A stretch of 64,000 nucleotides of DNA from Thermosipho africanus Ob7. Lineage in GTDB: Bacteria; Thermotogota; Thermotogae; Thermotogales; Fervidobacteriaceae. The notes below the pieces were generated by a model. The model searched no databases. It saw only the letters and a program-made list of their open reading frames with translations, and was not told the origin of the DNA. Position numbers and translations under genes: made by a program. This document shows, one piece after another, positions 16,420 through 25,874 of the stretch. How positions within the stretch are numbered: the stretch's first letter is position 1; every line of letters begins with the position of its first letter. The stretch covers positions 1-64,000 of the forward strand of contig NZ_NKRG01000006.1 of NCBI RefSeq assembly GCF_003351105.1, in the 5' to 3' direction.

Positions 16420-17592
16420 ATGAAAATCTCGGTAGTAGGATTAGGATATGTAGGATTATCAATAGCTGTATTAATATCTCAAAATCAAGAAGTAATTGGC
16501 TTAGATATTTCAGAAGATAAAGTTAAAAAAATAAACAATAAGATTTCTCCTATTAAGGATAAAGAAATAATCGAGTATTTAAAACATAAAAATTTAAATC
16601 TTACAGCAACAACTGATAAAGAATTAGCATACAAAAATGCAGAAATGATTTTTATAGCAACACCTACTGATTATAATCCTGAAACAAACTATTTTGATAC
16701 TTCTTCAGTTGATGAGGTAATAGAAGATGTTTTGAAGGTAAATGAAAAAGCTTTAATCGTAATCAAGTCAACAATACCAATTGGCTATACCGAAAGAAAA
16801 AGAAGAGAATTCAATACAGATAGGATAATCTTTTCTCCGGAATTTTTACGAGAGGGAAAAGCATTATATGATAATTTATATCCTTCAAGAATAGTTGTTG
16901 GAGATAAAACAGAAAAAGGCGAAAAAATAGCAAGACTTTTACTTGAAGGAGCTATTAAGAAAGATGTCCCCGTCTTTTTAATGGATTCAACAGAAGCAGA
17001 AGCTGTCAAATTATTTGCTAATACATATCTAGCTATGAGAGTAGCATTTTTTAATGAACTAGATACATTTGCTGAAATAAAGGGATTAAATACACTTGAA
17101 ATAATAAAAGGAGTGTGTTCTGATCCAAGAATCGGTGATTTCTATAATAATCCATCATTTGGTTATGGTGGTTATTGTTTGCCAAAAGATACAAAACAGA
17201 TATTAGCAGATTACTTAGGGAATGGAGTTCCTCATATTTTAATAAGAGCAATAGTTGAATCAAATACAATAAGGAAAAAACATATTGCTGAGATGATAGC
17301 AAGTAAAAAGCCTAAACTAGTTGGAATATATAGGCTAGCAATGAAAAAAGATTCGGATAATTTTAGACATTCATCAATTCTGGATGTTATTGATTATTTA
17401 AAAGAAAAAGGAGTAAATATGATAATTTATGAACCCATAATAAAAGAAGACAACTTTAAAAGTATAAAAGTAGAAAGAGATTTCGAGAAGTTTATTAGCG
17501 TAAGTGATTTAATAGTTGCAAACAGGTTATATGAAGAGTTAAAAATTGTAAAAGAAAAAGTTTATACAAGAGATTTGTTTGAAAGGGATTGA
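16420..17592 (+). CDS. ugd: UDP-glucose 6-dehydrogenase
   Basis: Oxidises UDP-glucose to UDP-glucuronate with two NAD+. It has 390 aa, the usual length of the short bacterial form. The NAD-binding glycines GLGYVG are at 7-12, IFIATPTD at about 78-85, and SPEFLREG at about 129-136. The catalytic Cys253 lies in GYGGYCLPKDT. The C-terminal UDP-binding domain is intact, with YRLAMKKDSDNFRHSS. It starts at ATG after GGAGGG. GDP-mannose dehydrogenase is a close relative, but the K..SDN.R.SS pattern fits the UDP-glucose enzyme. It provides glucuronic acid to the polysaccharide. Confidence 0.9.
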   Translation: MKISVVGLGYVGLSIAVLISQNQEVIGLDISEDKVKKINNKISPIKDKEIIEYLKHKNLNLTATTDKELAYKNAEMIFIATPTDYNPETNYFDTSSVDEVIEDVLKVNEKALIVIKSTIPIGYTERKRREFNTDRIIFSPEFLREGKALYDNLYPSRIVVGDKTEKGEKIARLLLEGAIKKDVPVFLMDSTEAEAVKLFANTYLAMRVAFFNELDTFAEIKGLNTLEIIKGVCSDPRIGDFYNNPSFGYGGYCLPKDTKQILADYLGNGVPHILIRAIVESNTIRKKHIAEMIASKKPKLVGIYRLAMKKDSDNFRHSSILDVIDYLKEKGVNMIIYEPIIKEDNFKSIKVERDFEKFISVSDLIVANRLYEELKIVKEKVYTRDLFERD

Positions 17593-17616
17593 TTTATAGA
17601 CATGGAGGAATTTGAT

Positions 17617-18639
17617 ATGAGCAAAAAGAAAAAAAGGATTTTATTAATTCCTAAGCCTTATGTTGGTAATGATTATATTTTAAATTTAAAAGAGTGCTTA
17701 TCTGAAGAATTTGAAATAGTTAACTATAATAAAAAGACTGATGTTCTACTAAAAAAATATGATTATTTGTATTTAAATTGGATAGAGAATTTGTCAATTG
17801 ATAGTTGGTTTAAATATTTTGTACTTAGACTTTTTATTTTTTACGTAAAAAAGTTTAAAAGGAAAAAAATCATTTGGACTTTTCATAACAAACTTCCGCA
17901 TAAAGTAATTGAAAATATTGGGAATAAAAAAGTGTTAAAAAGAGCTCAGGTAACAATGAATTTTATTATTAAAAATTCAGATTTTATAATTTTACATTCC
18001 AAATATGCTAAAAATTATCTATTGAAAAATTATAGAACAAAAGCTATTTTAATTGAGGCTCCTCATGGTTCTTACATTAGAAATTTTGATGTTAACAACT
18101 TAAAAAAAATGATGAAAAATAATATTTTAAAAGTTGGTTTTTTTGGTACCGTTTCTAAATATAAGAATGTAGAGTTTCTTATTGATACTATAAAGGATAT
18201 AAAAAATGTTGAGTTTCATGTTTTTGGTTCTGTAGATGAGGAATATAAAAGAAATCTTTTAAGAAAGTATGGTAATTATAAAAATATTTATTTTCATTTT
18301 AAGTTTTATGAAAAGGAGGAAGTTCCAAAAGTTTTTTCAGAAATAGATGTTTTAGCATTAAATTATAATGATATTACTTTTTTACATTCTGGAGCAGCTT
18401 TTTTATCTTTTTCTATGAAAACACCAGTAATTGCTAATAAAGTGGGAATGTTTAATGATTTTGAAGATAAAAGCTTTGTTTTTTTGTATAATAATAAAAA
18501 ACAATTAATAGAAATCGTTGAAAATTTAAAATTAAAAAGTAAAATAGAATTATTGAAATTAGGAGAAGAAGCTTTTGAGTATGTTTCAAATAACGATTGG
18601 GAACTTTTTTTGAATAAGTTTATTTGTTTTATAAGCTAG
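17617..18639 (+). CDS. Glycosyltransferase (GT-B, uncharacterised)
   Basis: A protein of about 340 aa. The N-terminal half has IIWTFHNKLPHKV, matching transferases of the GT4/GT1 range where a Trp-x-x-His-Asn motif follows a DYLYLNW strand. The C-terminal half has KVGFFGTVSKYKNVEFLIDTI and VEFHVFGS, a Rossmann donor domain. The reading frame opens 15 nt earlier. ATGGAGGA forms the ribosome site for the ATG at 17617. It is the last intact gene before an IS relic. The sugar specificity is unknown. It is unusually AT-rich even for this cluster. Confidence 0.72.
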   Translation: MSKKKKRILLIPKPYVGNDYILNLKECLSEEFEIVNYNKKTDVLLKKYDYLYLNWIENLSIDSWFKYFVLRLFIFYVKKFKRKKIIWTFHNKLPHKVIENIGNKKVLKRAQVTMNFIIKNSDFIILHSKYAKNYLLKNYRTKAILIEAPHGSYIRNFDVNNLKKMMKNNILKVGFFGTVSKYKNVEFLIDTIKDIKNVEFHVFGSVDEEYKRNLLRKYGNYKNIYFHFKFYEKEEVPKVFSEIDVLALNYNDITFLHSGAAFLSFSMKTPVIANKVGMFNDFEDKSFVFLYNNKKQLIEIVENLKLKSKIELLKLGEEAFEYVSNNDWELFLNKFICFIS

Positions 18640-19450
18640 TTTAAATATAAATTTTGTATTGAATTTTAAACCTTTTATTCTGTCTCCCTGGAGAATTGGA
18701 CAGAAAAAATGGAGAGTAAAATTTTTCATGTAGAAAAGGTATGCGAAGAAAGTTTTCTGCATGAATTAAAATTGTAGTTGTTCTTGAAGAATTAAGAGGT
18801 CAAAAAGCTATAGCTGAAATTTGTAGAGAGCACGGTATTTCTCAAGTGCAGTATTACAAGTGGAGAGATAAGTGTTGGTGCAAAGTCTGCACTTGAAAAT
18901 TCTTCCAATTCTTCTCAAGTAGCACAATATCAAAGGAAGATACAAGAGCTTGAACAAATTATTGGTAAACAAGCTATTATTATTCTGCTTAAAAAACACT
19001 CATTCATTCTGGAGTGAAATAGTAAGTTTATTAATAGTATAATAGATTGAAAAGATTATCAAAATATAAATTAAGCAAGAAATTAAAAGGACTTTTAAGC
19101 GCATTACTAGTTATTGATAGCAGTGAAATTAGAGTAAAGAAAAAGAGACTTCATATATTATATGAAGCAAAAGTATTATTAGATTTTGAGATAGGAAATA
19201 ATAGAGAAGTGGACCATGCAGAAGTTATGATAGAAGATAAAGAAGAGAGGTATGAATGAAAGAATGCTAAATGCAGAGATTGCATATATTTTACTAGGGT
19301 AGCAGTTAACAATATTAATAGACATACTTTCTGCATATCTTAAGATAATTAGATTAATTAACTATTTTAAAAGTTACTTTTTATTAAGAAACAAATAAAA
19401 ATGGAAATTTAAAATCTTATTTTAAAAATTTTCTAGGAAGGAGTGGTTTT
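18640..19450. other. Non-coding stretch with IS relic between glycosyltransferase genes
   Basis: Holds the IS3 relic copy 2 (18681-19035). After it comes a short open frame at 19047-19259 without recognisable similarity, a small dyad CTTCATATA-T-TATATGAAG near 19150, and an AT-rich leader for the next gene. I see no intact gene here. Confidence 0.6.
18681..19035 (+). mobile_element. IS3-family relic, copy 2 (5' end only)
   Basis: Closely matches the left 350 bp of copy 1: the end TGTCTCCCTGGAGAATTGG, then the orfA sequence with VVVLEELRGQKAIAEICREHGIS and YYKWRDK. It breaks off after the start of orfB (AAGTTTATTAAT). No right end is found nearby. It is a deletion remnant in the same orientation as copy 1. 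Confidence 0.85.
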
Positions 19451-20404
19451 TTGAAAGAAATTGTGACTATAATATTAAATTGGAATAAACCTGAAATGAC
19501 TATTAAAACTTTTGAAAACATTCAAGAAATAGAGAAAAATAAAACAGATTTTATAATAATAGATAACGGCTCTGAAGTTAGTGAGAAAGAAAAACTAATC
19601 AATTATGCAAAAAAAAATAATTGGAGAATTTTAAATGAAGGCGATGAAATTTTAGAAAAAAATGAAAATAAAAACGTAGAAGTTATTCTTTATAATTTAA
19701 ATAAAAATTATGGTTATGCTAAGGGAAATAATTTTGGATTAAAGCTTGCAGATTTTTTAGGATATAAGTATGCAGTGGTTGCTAATAATGATGTTATATT
19801 AGAAGAAGCAGTCATGGAAAAACTTTTACATGTTATTCTTAGTAACGAAGATATTTGTGTCGTTGGACCGAGGGTAATAGGACCAAACGGAAAAAGGCAA
19901 GGCCCTTTTTCCAGACCAAATGTTTTTAGTGAGTTTTTGTACCCTATTTTTTATTTTTTTATCTATCCCTTTCATAAATTGTTTACAATACTTTATGAAA
20001 AAAAGATTAGTAAAAATGAAGTAGTATATCCATACAGATTGATGGGGTGTTTTATGTTAATAAAATTGGATTGTATGAAGGAAATTGGCTTTTTTGATGA
20101 AAGCACCTTCTTGTATGCAGAAGAACCAATTTTATCCGAGAAACTAAAGTTAATAGGGAAAAAAACAGCATATAGAAATGATGTTTATGTAAAACATCTT
20201 CACGGGGTTTCAACCATTGAATATGGGGAAAAGAAAAGATTTTTACTGCAACTAAACTCTGATCTTTATTATTTTAAAGAGTATAGGAAATATGGAAAGA
20301 TTAGATTATTTTTAGTGAAGATGGGGAGATATTATTCCTTTTTTATTCTAAACCCTATAAAAAAAAGTATCAAGAATACTTTAAAATATTTGAAAAGAAG
20401 GTGA
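19451..20404 (+). CDS. Glycosyltransferase family 2 (rhamnosyltransferase-like)
   Basis: A 317-aa GT-A transferase. The N-terminus reads [15 protein letters not shown]. Next come [14 protein letters not shown], the donor-site acidic motif VANNDVIL (about 113-120), VVGPRV and GCFMLIK, and an acceptor segment [13 protein letters not shown]. This order is typical of WbbL-like rhamnosyltransferases. It is followed 4 nt later by rmlA, so dTDP-rhamnose as donor is plausible but inferred. The start is TTG with GGAAGGAG upstream. A basic hydrophobic C-terminal region may contact the membrane. Confidence 0.82.
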   Translation: MKEIVTIILNWNKPEMTIKTFENIQEIEKNKTDFIIIDNGSEVSEKEKLINYAKKNNWRILNEGDEILEKNENKNVEVILYNLNKNYGYAKGNNFGLKLADFLGYKYAVVANNDVILEEAVMEKLLHVILSNEDICVVGPRVIGPNGKRQGPFSRPNVFSEFLYPIFYFFIYPFHKLFTILYEKKISKNEVVYPYRLMGCFMLIKLDCMKEIGFFDESTFLYAEEPILSEKLKLIGKKTAYRNDVYVKHLHGVSTIEYGEKKRFLLQLNSDLYYFKEYRKYGKIRLFLVKMGRYYSFFILNPIKKSIKNTLKYLKRR

Positions 20405-20408
20405 TAAA

Positions 20409-21305
20409 ATGCGCAAAGGAATAATTCTTGCAGGTGGTTCAGGGACAAGGCTTTATCCATTAACTCTTACAACAAGCAAACAATTATTACCTGTGTACGA
20501 CAAACCAATGATATTTTACCCACTAAGTATATTTATGCTTGCAGGTATTAGAGAGATTCTTATAATTTCTACTCCACATGACTTACCAAAATTTAAAGAA
20601 TTACTTGGAGATGGTTCTCAATTCGGTGTATCTTTTGAGTATGCAGAGCAACCACAACCAAATGGTCTTGCAGAAGCATTTATAATTGGAGAAAGATTTA
20701 TAGGTACAAATCCTTCTGCTATGATACTTGGTGATAATATATTCTACGGTCACAATTTAACTAAGTTATTAAAAGATGCAAATGCAAACACAGAACATGC
20801 AACGGTTTTTGCATACTATGTCGATGATCCAGAAAGATATGGTGTTGTTGAATTTGATGAAAACTTTAGAGCAGTTTCTTTAGAAGAAAAACCAAAGCAG
20901 CCTAAGTCTAATTACGCAGTAACAGGTTTGTATTTTTATCCGGCAGGTGTTTCAGAATATGCAAAATCATTAAAACCATCCTGGAGAAATGAACTTGAAA
21001 TTACGGATTTAAACAAAATATACCTTGAAAAAGGTTTGTTGGATGTTAAAGTAATGGGAAGAGGATATGCTTGGTTTGATACAGGAACAGTTGAGTCACT
21101 TTTTGAAGCAACAGAATTTGTAAGAGCAATAGAAAAAAGGCAGGGGATAATAATTGCTTCACCTGAAGAAATAGCTTACTTAAATGGTTGGATAACGACA
21201 GAGAAGCTTTACAAAGCAATAGATAAATATGGAAAGTCTCAATATGGAAAATACCTTAGAAAAGTAGCAGAAGGAAAAATAATATATTCAAAGAATCAGG
21301 AGTGA
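20409..21305 (+). CDS. rmlA: Glucose-1-phosphate thymidylyltransferase
   Basis: First step of dTDP-rhamnose synthesis: dTTP plus glucose-1-P gives dTDP-glucose. It has 298 aa, the standard short RmlA length. The signature [11 protein letters not shown] (9-19), [16 protein letters not shown] and LGDNIFYG (Mg-binding Asp) are visible, as are VVEFDE, EEKP and AWFDTGT. The ATG follows GAAGGTGATAA. It lies 4 nt after the glycosyltransferase and 4 nt before rmlC. A paralogue is at 37717-38589. The two differ throughout, so they are not a recent duplication. Confidence 0.95.
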   Translation: MRKGIILAGGSGTRLYPLTLTTSKQLLPVYDKPMIFYPLSIFMLAGIREILIISTPHDLPKFKELLGDGSQFGVSFEYAEQPQPNGLAEAFIIGERFIGTNPSAMILGDNIFYGHNLTKLLKDANANTEHATVFAYYVDDPERYGVVEFDENFRAVSLEEKPKQPKSNYAVTGLYFYPAGVSEYAKSLKPSWRNELEITDLNKIYLEKGLLDVKVMGRGYAWFDTGTVESLFEATEFVRAIEKRQGIIIASPEEIAYLNGWITTEKLYKAIDKYGKSQYGKYLRKVAEGKIIYSKNQE

Positions 21306-21309
21306 GTAT

Positions 21310-21891
21310 ATGGGAAAATTTAAAAGAGTAGATACGCCAATTCAAGGATTATATATAATTGAACCAACAGTATTTGGGGATTCAAGAGGCTTTTTCATGG
21401 AAAGTTGGAATAAAAAGGAATTTGAAGAAATAGGAATAAATTGTAATTTTGTACAAGACAATCATTCGAAAAGTAAAAAAGGGGTTTTAAGAGGTTTACA
21501 TTTCCAAATTGAAAATGTTCAATCAAAGTTAGTTAGATGTATTCGTGGGAAAATAATTGATATAGCAGTTGATTTAAGAAAAAATTCTCCGACATTTGGG
21601 AAGTATTTTTCTGTTGAATTATCCGAAGAAAACAGACTGATGTTTTTTATACCAAAATATTTTGCACACGGCTTTTTAGTTGTTTCCGATGAGGCGGAAG
21701 TAATTTACAAAGTAGATGAATACTATGATCCAAAATCAGATAGTGGAATAATCTGGAATGATGAAACGTTGAAAATAGACTGGCAATTAGAAAAATATGG
21801 AATTAATGAAAATGAGTTGATAATTTCTGAGAAAGATAAAAAATTGAAAACATTCAAAGAATTTATCAATTCAAATATTTGGAATGTATAA
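21310..21891 (+). CDS. rmlC: dTDP-4-dehydrorhamnose 3,5-epimerase
   Basis: A cupin-fold epimerase of 193 aa acting on dTDP-4-keto-6-deoxyglucose. Visible motifs: DSRGFFMESW (24-33), QDNHSKSKKGVLRGLHFQ (49-66) with the catalytic base His64, VDLR and FGKYF. Next come the substrate region KYFAHGFLV and then YKVDEYYDP. The length is normal. It is third in the order glycosyltransferase-rmlA-rmlC-rmlD-rmlB and is preceded by GGAGTGA. Together with rmlA, B and D it gives a complete dTDP-L-rhamnose pathway. Confidence 0.95.
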   Translation: MGKFKRVDTPIQGLYIIEPTVFGDSRGFFMESWNKKEFEEIGINCNFVQDNHSKSKKGVLRGLHFQIENVQSKLVRCIRGKIIDIAVDLRKNSPTFGKYFSVELSEENRLMFFIPKYFAHGFLVVSDEAEVIYKVDEYYDPKSDSGIIWNDETLKIDWQLEKYGINENELIISEKDKKLKTFKEFINSNIWNV

Positions 21892-21911
21892 TATAATAGT
21901 AGGTGGATAAT

Positions 21912-22769
21912 ATGAAAGTTTTACTTACGGGTGCAAGTGGACAACTTGGAAAAGCTTTTCAAGAGTTATTTAAAAATGAAAATGTAGAATATATAGCAAC
22001 TGATATAAAGGAACTAGATATAACCAATTTGGAACAAGTATTGTCTTTTGTAAAACGATTTAAAGATATTACGCATATAATCAATTGTGCAGCATATAAT
22101 CAGGTAGATAAAGCAGAGCAAGATTGGAAAAGTGCATATTTAGTTAATGGTCTTGCTGTAAGAAACCTTTCAATAGCCGCGAATGAAATAGATGCTGAAA
22201 TTGTTCACTATTCAACTGACTATGTTTTCTCAGGAGAAAAAGGACAACCATATACTATATACGATACACCAAATCCAATAAATAAATATGGTGAAAGTAA
22301 AGTTTTAGGAGAAAGATTTCTTATAACAATAGCTAAAAAATGGTATTTGATAAGGACAAGTTGGGTATTTGGAGATGGACCTGTGAATTTTGTTAAAAAA
22401 GTTATTGAATGGAGTAAGAAAAATAGTGAATTAAGAATAGTAGAGGATGAAGTAAGCGCTCCAACATATGCCCTAGACCTTGCCGAAGCCACTTACGAAT
22501 TAATAAAACTTAAAGCGTATGGAATATACCATATAACCAATACAACATGTTCAAGATATGAATGGGTAGAATTTATTCTTAATGAAATTAAATGGAAAGG
22601 TAAATTATTAAAGGCAAAACAAGAAGATTTTAATCTTCCTGCAAAAAGGCCAAAGTTATCAATTCTTGATAACTTTGGATATTATGAGACTACTGGAAAA
22701 GTAATGCGTGATTGGAAAGAAGTAACAAAAGAGTACATAGAGTTTCTTAAAGCAAGGGGTGAAATATAA
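21912..22769 (+). CDS. rmlD: dTDP-4-dehydrorhamnose reductase
   Basis: A short-chain dehydrogenase/reductase of 285 aa that makes dTDP-L-rhamnose. The Rossmann motif TGASGQLG is near the start. CAAYNQVDKAE and HYSTDYVFSGE follow, and the catalytic YGESK (Tyr and Lys) lies at about 126-130. IRTSWVFG and RPKLSILDN close the protein, as in RmlD. The frame opens 9 nt earlier at a GTG that lies within the ribosome site TAGGTGGA, so the ATG at 21912 is chosen. The stop adjoins the rmlB start directly. Confidence 0.93.
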   Translation: MKVLLTGASGQLGKAFQELFKNENVEYIATDIKELDITNLEQVLSFVKRFKDITHIINCAAYNQVDKAEQDWKSAYLVNGLAVRNLSIAANEIDAEIVHYSTDYVFSGEKGQPYTIYDTPNPINKYGESKVLGERFLITIAKKWYLIRTSWVFGDGPVNFVKKVIEWSKKNSELRIVEDEVSAPTYALDLAEATYELIKLKAYGIYHITNTTCSRYEWVEFILNEIKWKGKLLKAKQEDFNLPAKRPKLSILDNFGYYETTGKVMRDWKEVTKEYIEFLKARGEI

Positions 22770-23834
22770 ATGACAATACTAGTTACAGGGTGTGCAGGAT
22801 TTATAGGAAGTAATTTTGTATATTACTACCTTGAAAAATATAAAGTTAGAAAAATAATAGGTCTTGACAAACTTACATATGCTGGAAATCTTGAAAACCT
22901 TGAAAAATTAACTTATGAGCAAAGAAAAAGATTCAAGTTTATTAAAGGCGATATAAACAACAAAGAACTTTTGGAATACATATTTGAGGAATATGACATA
23001 GATGGAGTAATAAACTTTGCAGCGGAAAGCCATGTAGATAGGTCAATATATGATCCACAAATCTTTTTGAAAACAAATGTACTTGGAACACAATCATTAC
23101 TTGATGTAGCAAAAAAATATTGGTACAAAGATGGAAGATGGAAAGAAAAAAAGAAATTTTTACAGATCTCAACAGATGAAGTATATGGCTCGCTAGGTCC
23201 AACTGGATATTTTACAGAAAAGACACCACTTGACCCACACAGTCCATATTCAGCAAGTAAAGCCTCAGCTGATTTATTAGTTAAAGCCTACCATGATACA
23301 TATAAGATGCCAATTAATATAACAAGATGTTCTAATAACTATGGACCTTATCAATTTCCAGAGAAATTGATACCACTAATGATATGGAACGCGCTAAACC
23401 ACAAAGAACTTCCAGTATATGGAGATGGAAAGCAAATAAGAGATTGGTTATATGTAAAAGACCATTGTAGAGCAATAGACATGGTATATGAAAAAGGAAA
23501 AGTTGGGGAAGTATACAACATAGGTGGACATAACGAAAAAGAAAATATTTATATTGTAAAGAAGATAATAGAGATATTGAGAGAAAAGACAAAAGATGAG
23601 AACATAAATGAAGGATTGATAAAACATGTAAAAGACAGGCCAGGGCACGATAGAAGATATGCAATAGATCCAACAAAGATAAAAGAGGAACTTGGTTGGG
23701 AACCAGAAGTAATGTTTGATGAAGGAATAGGAATGACTGTCGAGTGGTATTTGAATAATGTAGAGTGGATGGAGAAAGTAATATCTGGTGAATATTTAGA
23801 GTTTTATGAGAAAAATTATGGAGGTAGAAAATGA
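22770..23834 (+). CDS. rmlB: dTDP-glucose 4,6-dehydratase
   Basis: An extended SDR of 354 aa converting dTDP-glucose to dTDP-4-keto-6-deoxyglucose. The NAD motif TGCAGFIGSNF is at 6-16, AAESHVDRS at about 84-92, and STDEVYG (134-140) supplies Thr, Asp and Glu. The catalytic pair is Tyr160 and Lys164 in YSASKAS, and NNYGPYQFPEKLIP follows. A paralogue with high similarity throughout lies at 40247-41317. It overlaps the next gene by 4 nt (ATGA). Its product can serve both rhamnose and 4-amino sugar synthesis. Confidence 0.96.
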   Translation: MTILVTGCAGFIGSNFVYYYLEKYKVRKIIGLDKLTYAGNLENLEKLTYEQRKRFKFIKGDINNKELLEYIFEEYDIDGVINFAAESHVDRSIYDPQIFLKTNVLGTQSLLDVAKKYWYKDGRWKEKKKFLQISTDEVYGSLGPTGYFTEKTPLDPHSPYSASKASADLLVKAYHDTYKMPINITRCSNNYGPYQFPEKLIPLMIWNALNHKELPVYGDGKQIRDWLYVKDHCRAIDMVYEKGKVGEVYNIGGHNEKENIYIVKKIIEILREKTKDENINEGLIKHVKDRPGHDRRYAIDPTKIKEELGWEPEVMFDEGIGMTVEWYLNNVEWMEKVISGEYLEFYEKNYGGRK

Positions 23835-24475
23835 TAGGGAAATTATTAAATTATATAAAACTATACAGTTTTAAGAAAAAATGGAGAGAAAAAAATAAGC
23901 ATAATGAAACTAATCCAGTAAATTTGTTTCCCATAGATATCGTTAAAGTTGGATATTATTCGTATGGCCCGCTTGAAGTATATTCATGGGGTGCAAAAAA
24001 TGAAAGATTAGAAATAGGGAATTTTGTTTCTATAGCCTCTGGTGTTAAATTTATTTTGGGTGGCAATCACACAATAGACACTTTTTCAACATATCCTTTC
24101 AAGGTAAAATTTTTAGGTGAAAAGACGGAAGCGTGGTCAAAAGGACCAATAATAGTAGAAGATGATGTATGGATTGGTATGGATTCAATGATATTATCTG
24201 GGGTTAAAATTGGGAAAGGGGCTATTATTGCAGCAAGAAGTGTCGTAGTTAAAGATGTTCCTCCTTATGCTATAGTTGCAGGTAATCCAGCTAAGATAGT
24301 TAAATATAGATTTAAAGATGAAATCATACAGAAACTTTTAAATGTAGACTTACTTAAGTTATTGGACAAAAGTTTTGTCGAAAATAATGTTGATTTATTG
24401 TATAAAAATTTAGATTTTGAGCTATTAATGAAATTAATAGGTGATAAAGATGAAAATCAAGAAAGATATTATTAG
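23831..24475 (+). CDS. Hexapeptide-repeat acetyltransferase (CatB/XAT-like)
   Basis: A 214-aa left-handed beta-helix acyltransferase. It carries the xenobiotic-acetyltransferase-like core: YSYGPLEVYSWG, LEIGNFVSIASGVKFILGGNHTIDTFSTYPF with the catalytic His, then VEDDVWIGMDSMILSGVKIGKGAIIAA and VVVKDVPPYAIVAGNPAKIV. In a polysaccharide cluster such enzymes O-acetylate sugars of the repeat unit. Its start overlaps the rmlB stop and its end overlaps the flippase start region, so it is translationally coupled to both. The acceptor is unknown. Confidence 0.85.
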   Translation: MIGKLLNYIKLYSFKKKWREKNKHNETNPVNLFPIDIVKVGYYSYGPLEVYSWGAKNERLEIGNFVSIASGVKFILGGNHTIDTFSTYPFKVKFLGEKTEAWSKGPIIVEDDVWIGMDSMILSGVKIGKGAIIAARSVVVKDVPPYAIVAGNPAKIVKYRFKDEIIQKLLNVDLLKLLDKSFVENNVDLLYKNLDFELLMKLIGDKDENQERYY

Positions 24476-25814
24476 GGTTTTTCTTGTTAATTTTTTGTCT
24501 TTAGTGATAGGTATTGTTAATGGTTTTTTAATTCCAAAATTTTTGAACATTGAAGATTATACAATTTTTAAGACATTTACTTTGTACGCTTCATATTTAG
24601 GGATCTACCCATTAGGTTTTCTAGATGGTATGTATATTAAATATGGAGGTAAGAAAATAAACGAAATTAATATAAAAATTTTAAAGTTTGAACATATTTT
24701 TTTAAACATGTTTTTAATCGTCGAAACTTTTTTAATGTTTTTTTTGTCGATTATTTTAAAAAACAAAATGCTAATGTTATTATCTCTTAGTATATTACCA
24801 TTTTGTATAAATGGAAGTTTTAGGGTACTTTTTCAAAGTTTTGGAGAATTTAAACTTTATTCATTTATACGTTATTTCGAAATGTTATATATTTTGATGA
24901 GTAATATCTTTCTTATATTCGTTTTGAAAAATTATTCTGGCTATGTGTTTTCCCTAAATTATGTTATTTCTTATTTTTTACTTTATATAATTTTAGAAAT
25001 ATTATTTATTAAAAAGTATGGAATTACTGGGTTTACAGTTGATAAGAGCGAGATTAAATATAATTTTAGAGTTGGTTTTTTTATATTATTAGGAAATTTG
25101 AGTAACACACTGTTTTATAGTTTAGATAGATGGTTTGTAAAGTTTTTATTGGCTATAGAAAATTTTGCGTATTATTCATTTGCTATTTCCATGATGGGAA
25201 TAATAAATTTAATGATATCTTCTATTGCAATGACTTTTTACCCTTATTTAGCAAGAGGTTATACAGAAAATTTAGTTAGAGAAATCAAAAAGTATTTACT
25301 TATCATTGGTAGTTTTGCTTCTTTTGGATATTTTATTTTAGGTTTTATAGTAAGAGTTTTTTTAGAAAAATATATTCCTTCCTTAAATGTAATATCCATT
25401 CTTTTTGCAGGTTTTCCAGCAATTGGAGTTATTAATGCTTTATATATTAACTTATATAAAGTAAATAAACAGGAAAGAAAATATTTCTGGACAGTTTTAT
25501 TTATGGTTATAATCTCATTTGTTTTAAATTTAATTGCTGTGATAGTAAATAAAAGCAATCAATCTATTGCTTTGGCTACAACTATAGGATTTTATGTTTG
25601 GTTTTTTTGGTCATCTAAAGATTTTAAAGGTTTAGAAACAAATAAAAAGGAAATAATGTTTTTGAGTTTATATTTACCATTATTTCTTGTTTCGACATTA
25701 TACCTAGATTTGGTTAAAGGAACTATTGTTTTTGGAATAGGAGTAAGTGTTTTAGTATTTGCATTTTATAAAAAGGAGTTTGTTGAATTGGCAAAAAAGA
25801 TTTTAAGAAAATAA
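24450..25814 (+). CDS. Polysaccharide flippase (Wzx/MATE-like), first copy
   Basis: A 454-aa membrane protein with about 12-14 predicted helices. It opens with FLVNFLSLVIGIVNGFLIPKFLNIEDYTIFKTF, the usual start of Wzx/RfbX flippases, which move undecaprenyl-linked repeat units to the outer leaflet. The middle section LLGNLSNTLFYSLDRWFVKFLL is also typical. The frame opens at GTG 24441, but AGGTGAT precedes the ATG at 24450. It overlaps the acetyltransferase by 26 nt. It closes the first half of the cluster. A second, different flippase is at 41374. Confidence 0.82.
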   Translation: MKIKKDIIRVFLVNFLSLVIGIVNGFLIPKFLNIEDYTIFKTFTLYASYLGIYPLGFLDGMYIKYGGKKINEINIKILKFEHIFLNMFLIVETFLMFFLSIILKNKMLMLLSLSILPFCINGSFRVLFQSFGEFKLYSFIRYFEMLYILMSNIFLIFVLKNYSGYVFSLNYVISYFLLYIILEILFIKKYGITGFTVDKSEIKYNFRVGFFILLGNLSNTLFYSLDRWFVKFLLAIENFAYYSFAISMMGIINLMISSIAMTFYPYLARGYTENLVREIKKYLLIIGSFASFGYFILGFIVRVFLEKYIPSLNVISILFAGFPAIGVINALYINLYKVNKQERKYFWTVLFMVIISFVLNLIAVIVNKSNQSIALATTIGFYVWFFWSSKDFKGLETNKKEIMFLSLYLPLFLVSTLYLDLVKGTIVFGIGVSVLVFAFYKKEFVELAKKILRK

Positions 25815-25874
25815 AAATATCAAGTATTGTGTTAAGTAACGTCTTAATGATTACATTTAAAAAGAGGGGATTTT

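Noticed and set aside
19047-19259. 70-aa plus-strand open frame after the IS relic
   Set aside because: Lys/Glu-rich low-complexity reading of AT-rich DNA inside IS debris; no ribosome site and no family recognised.
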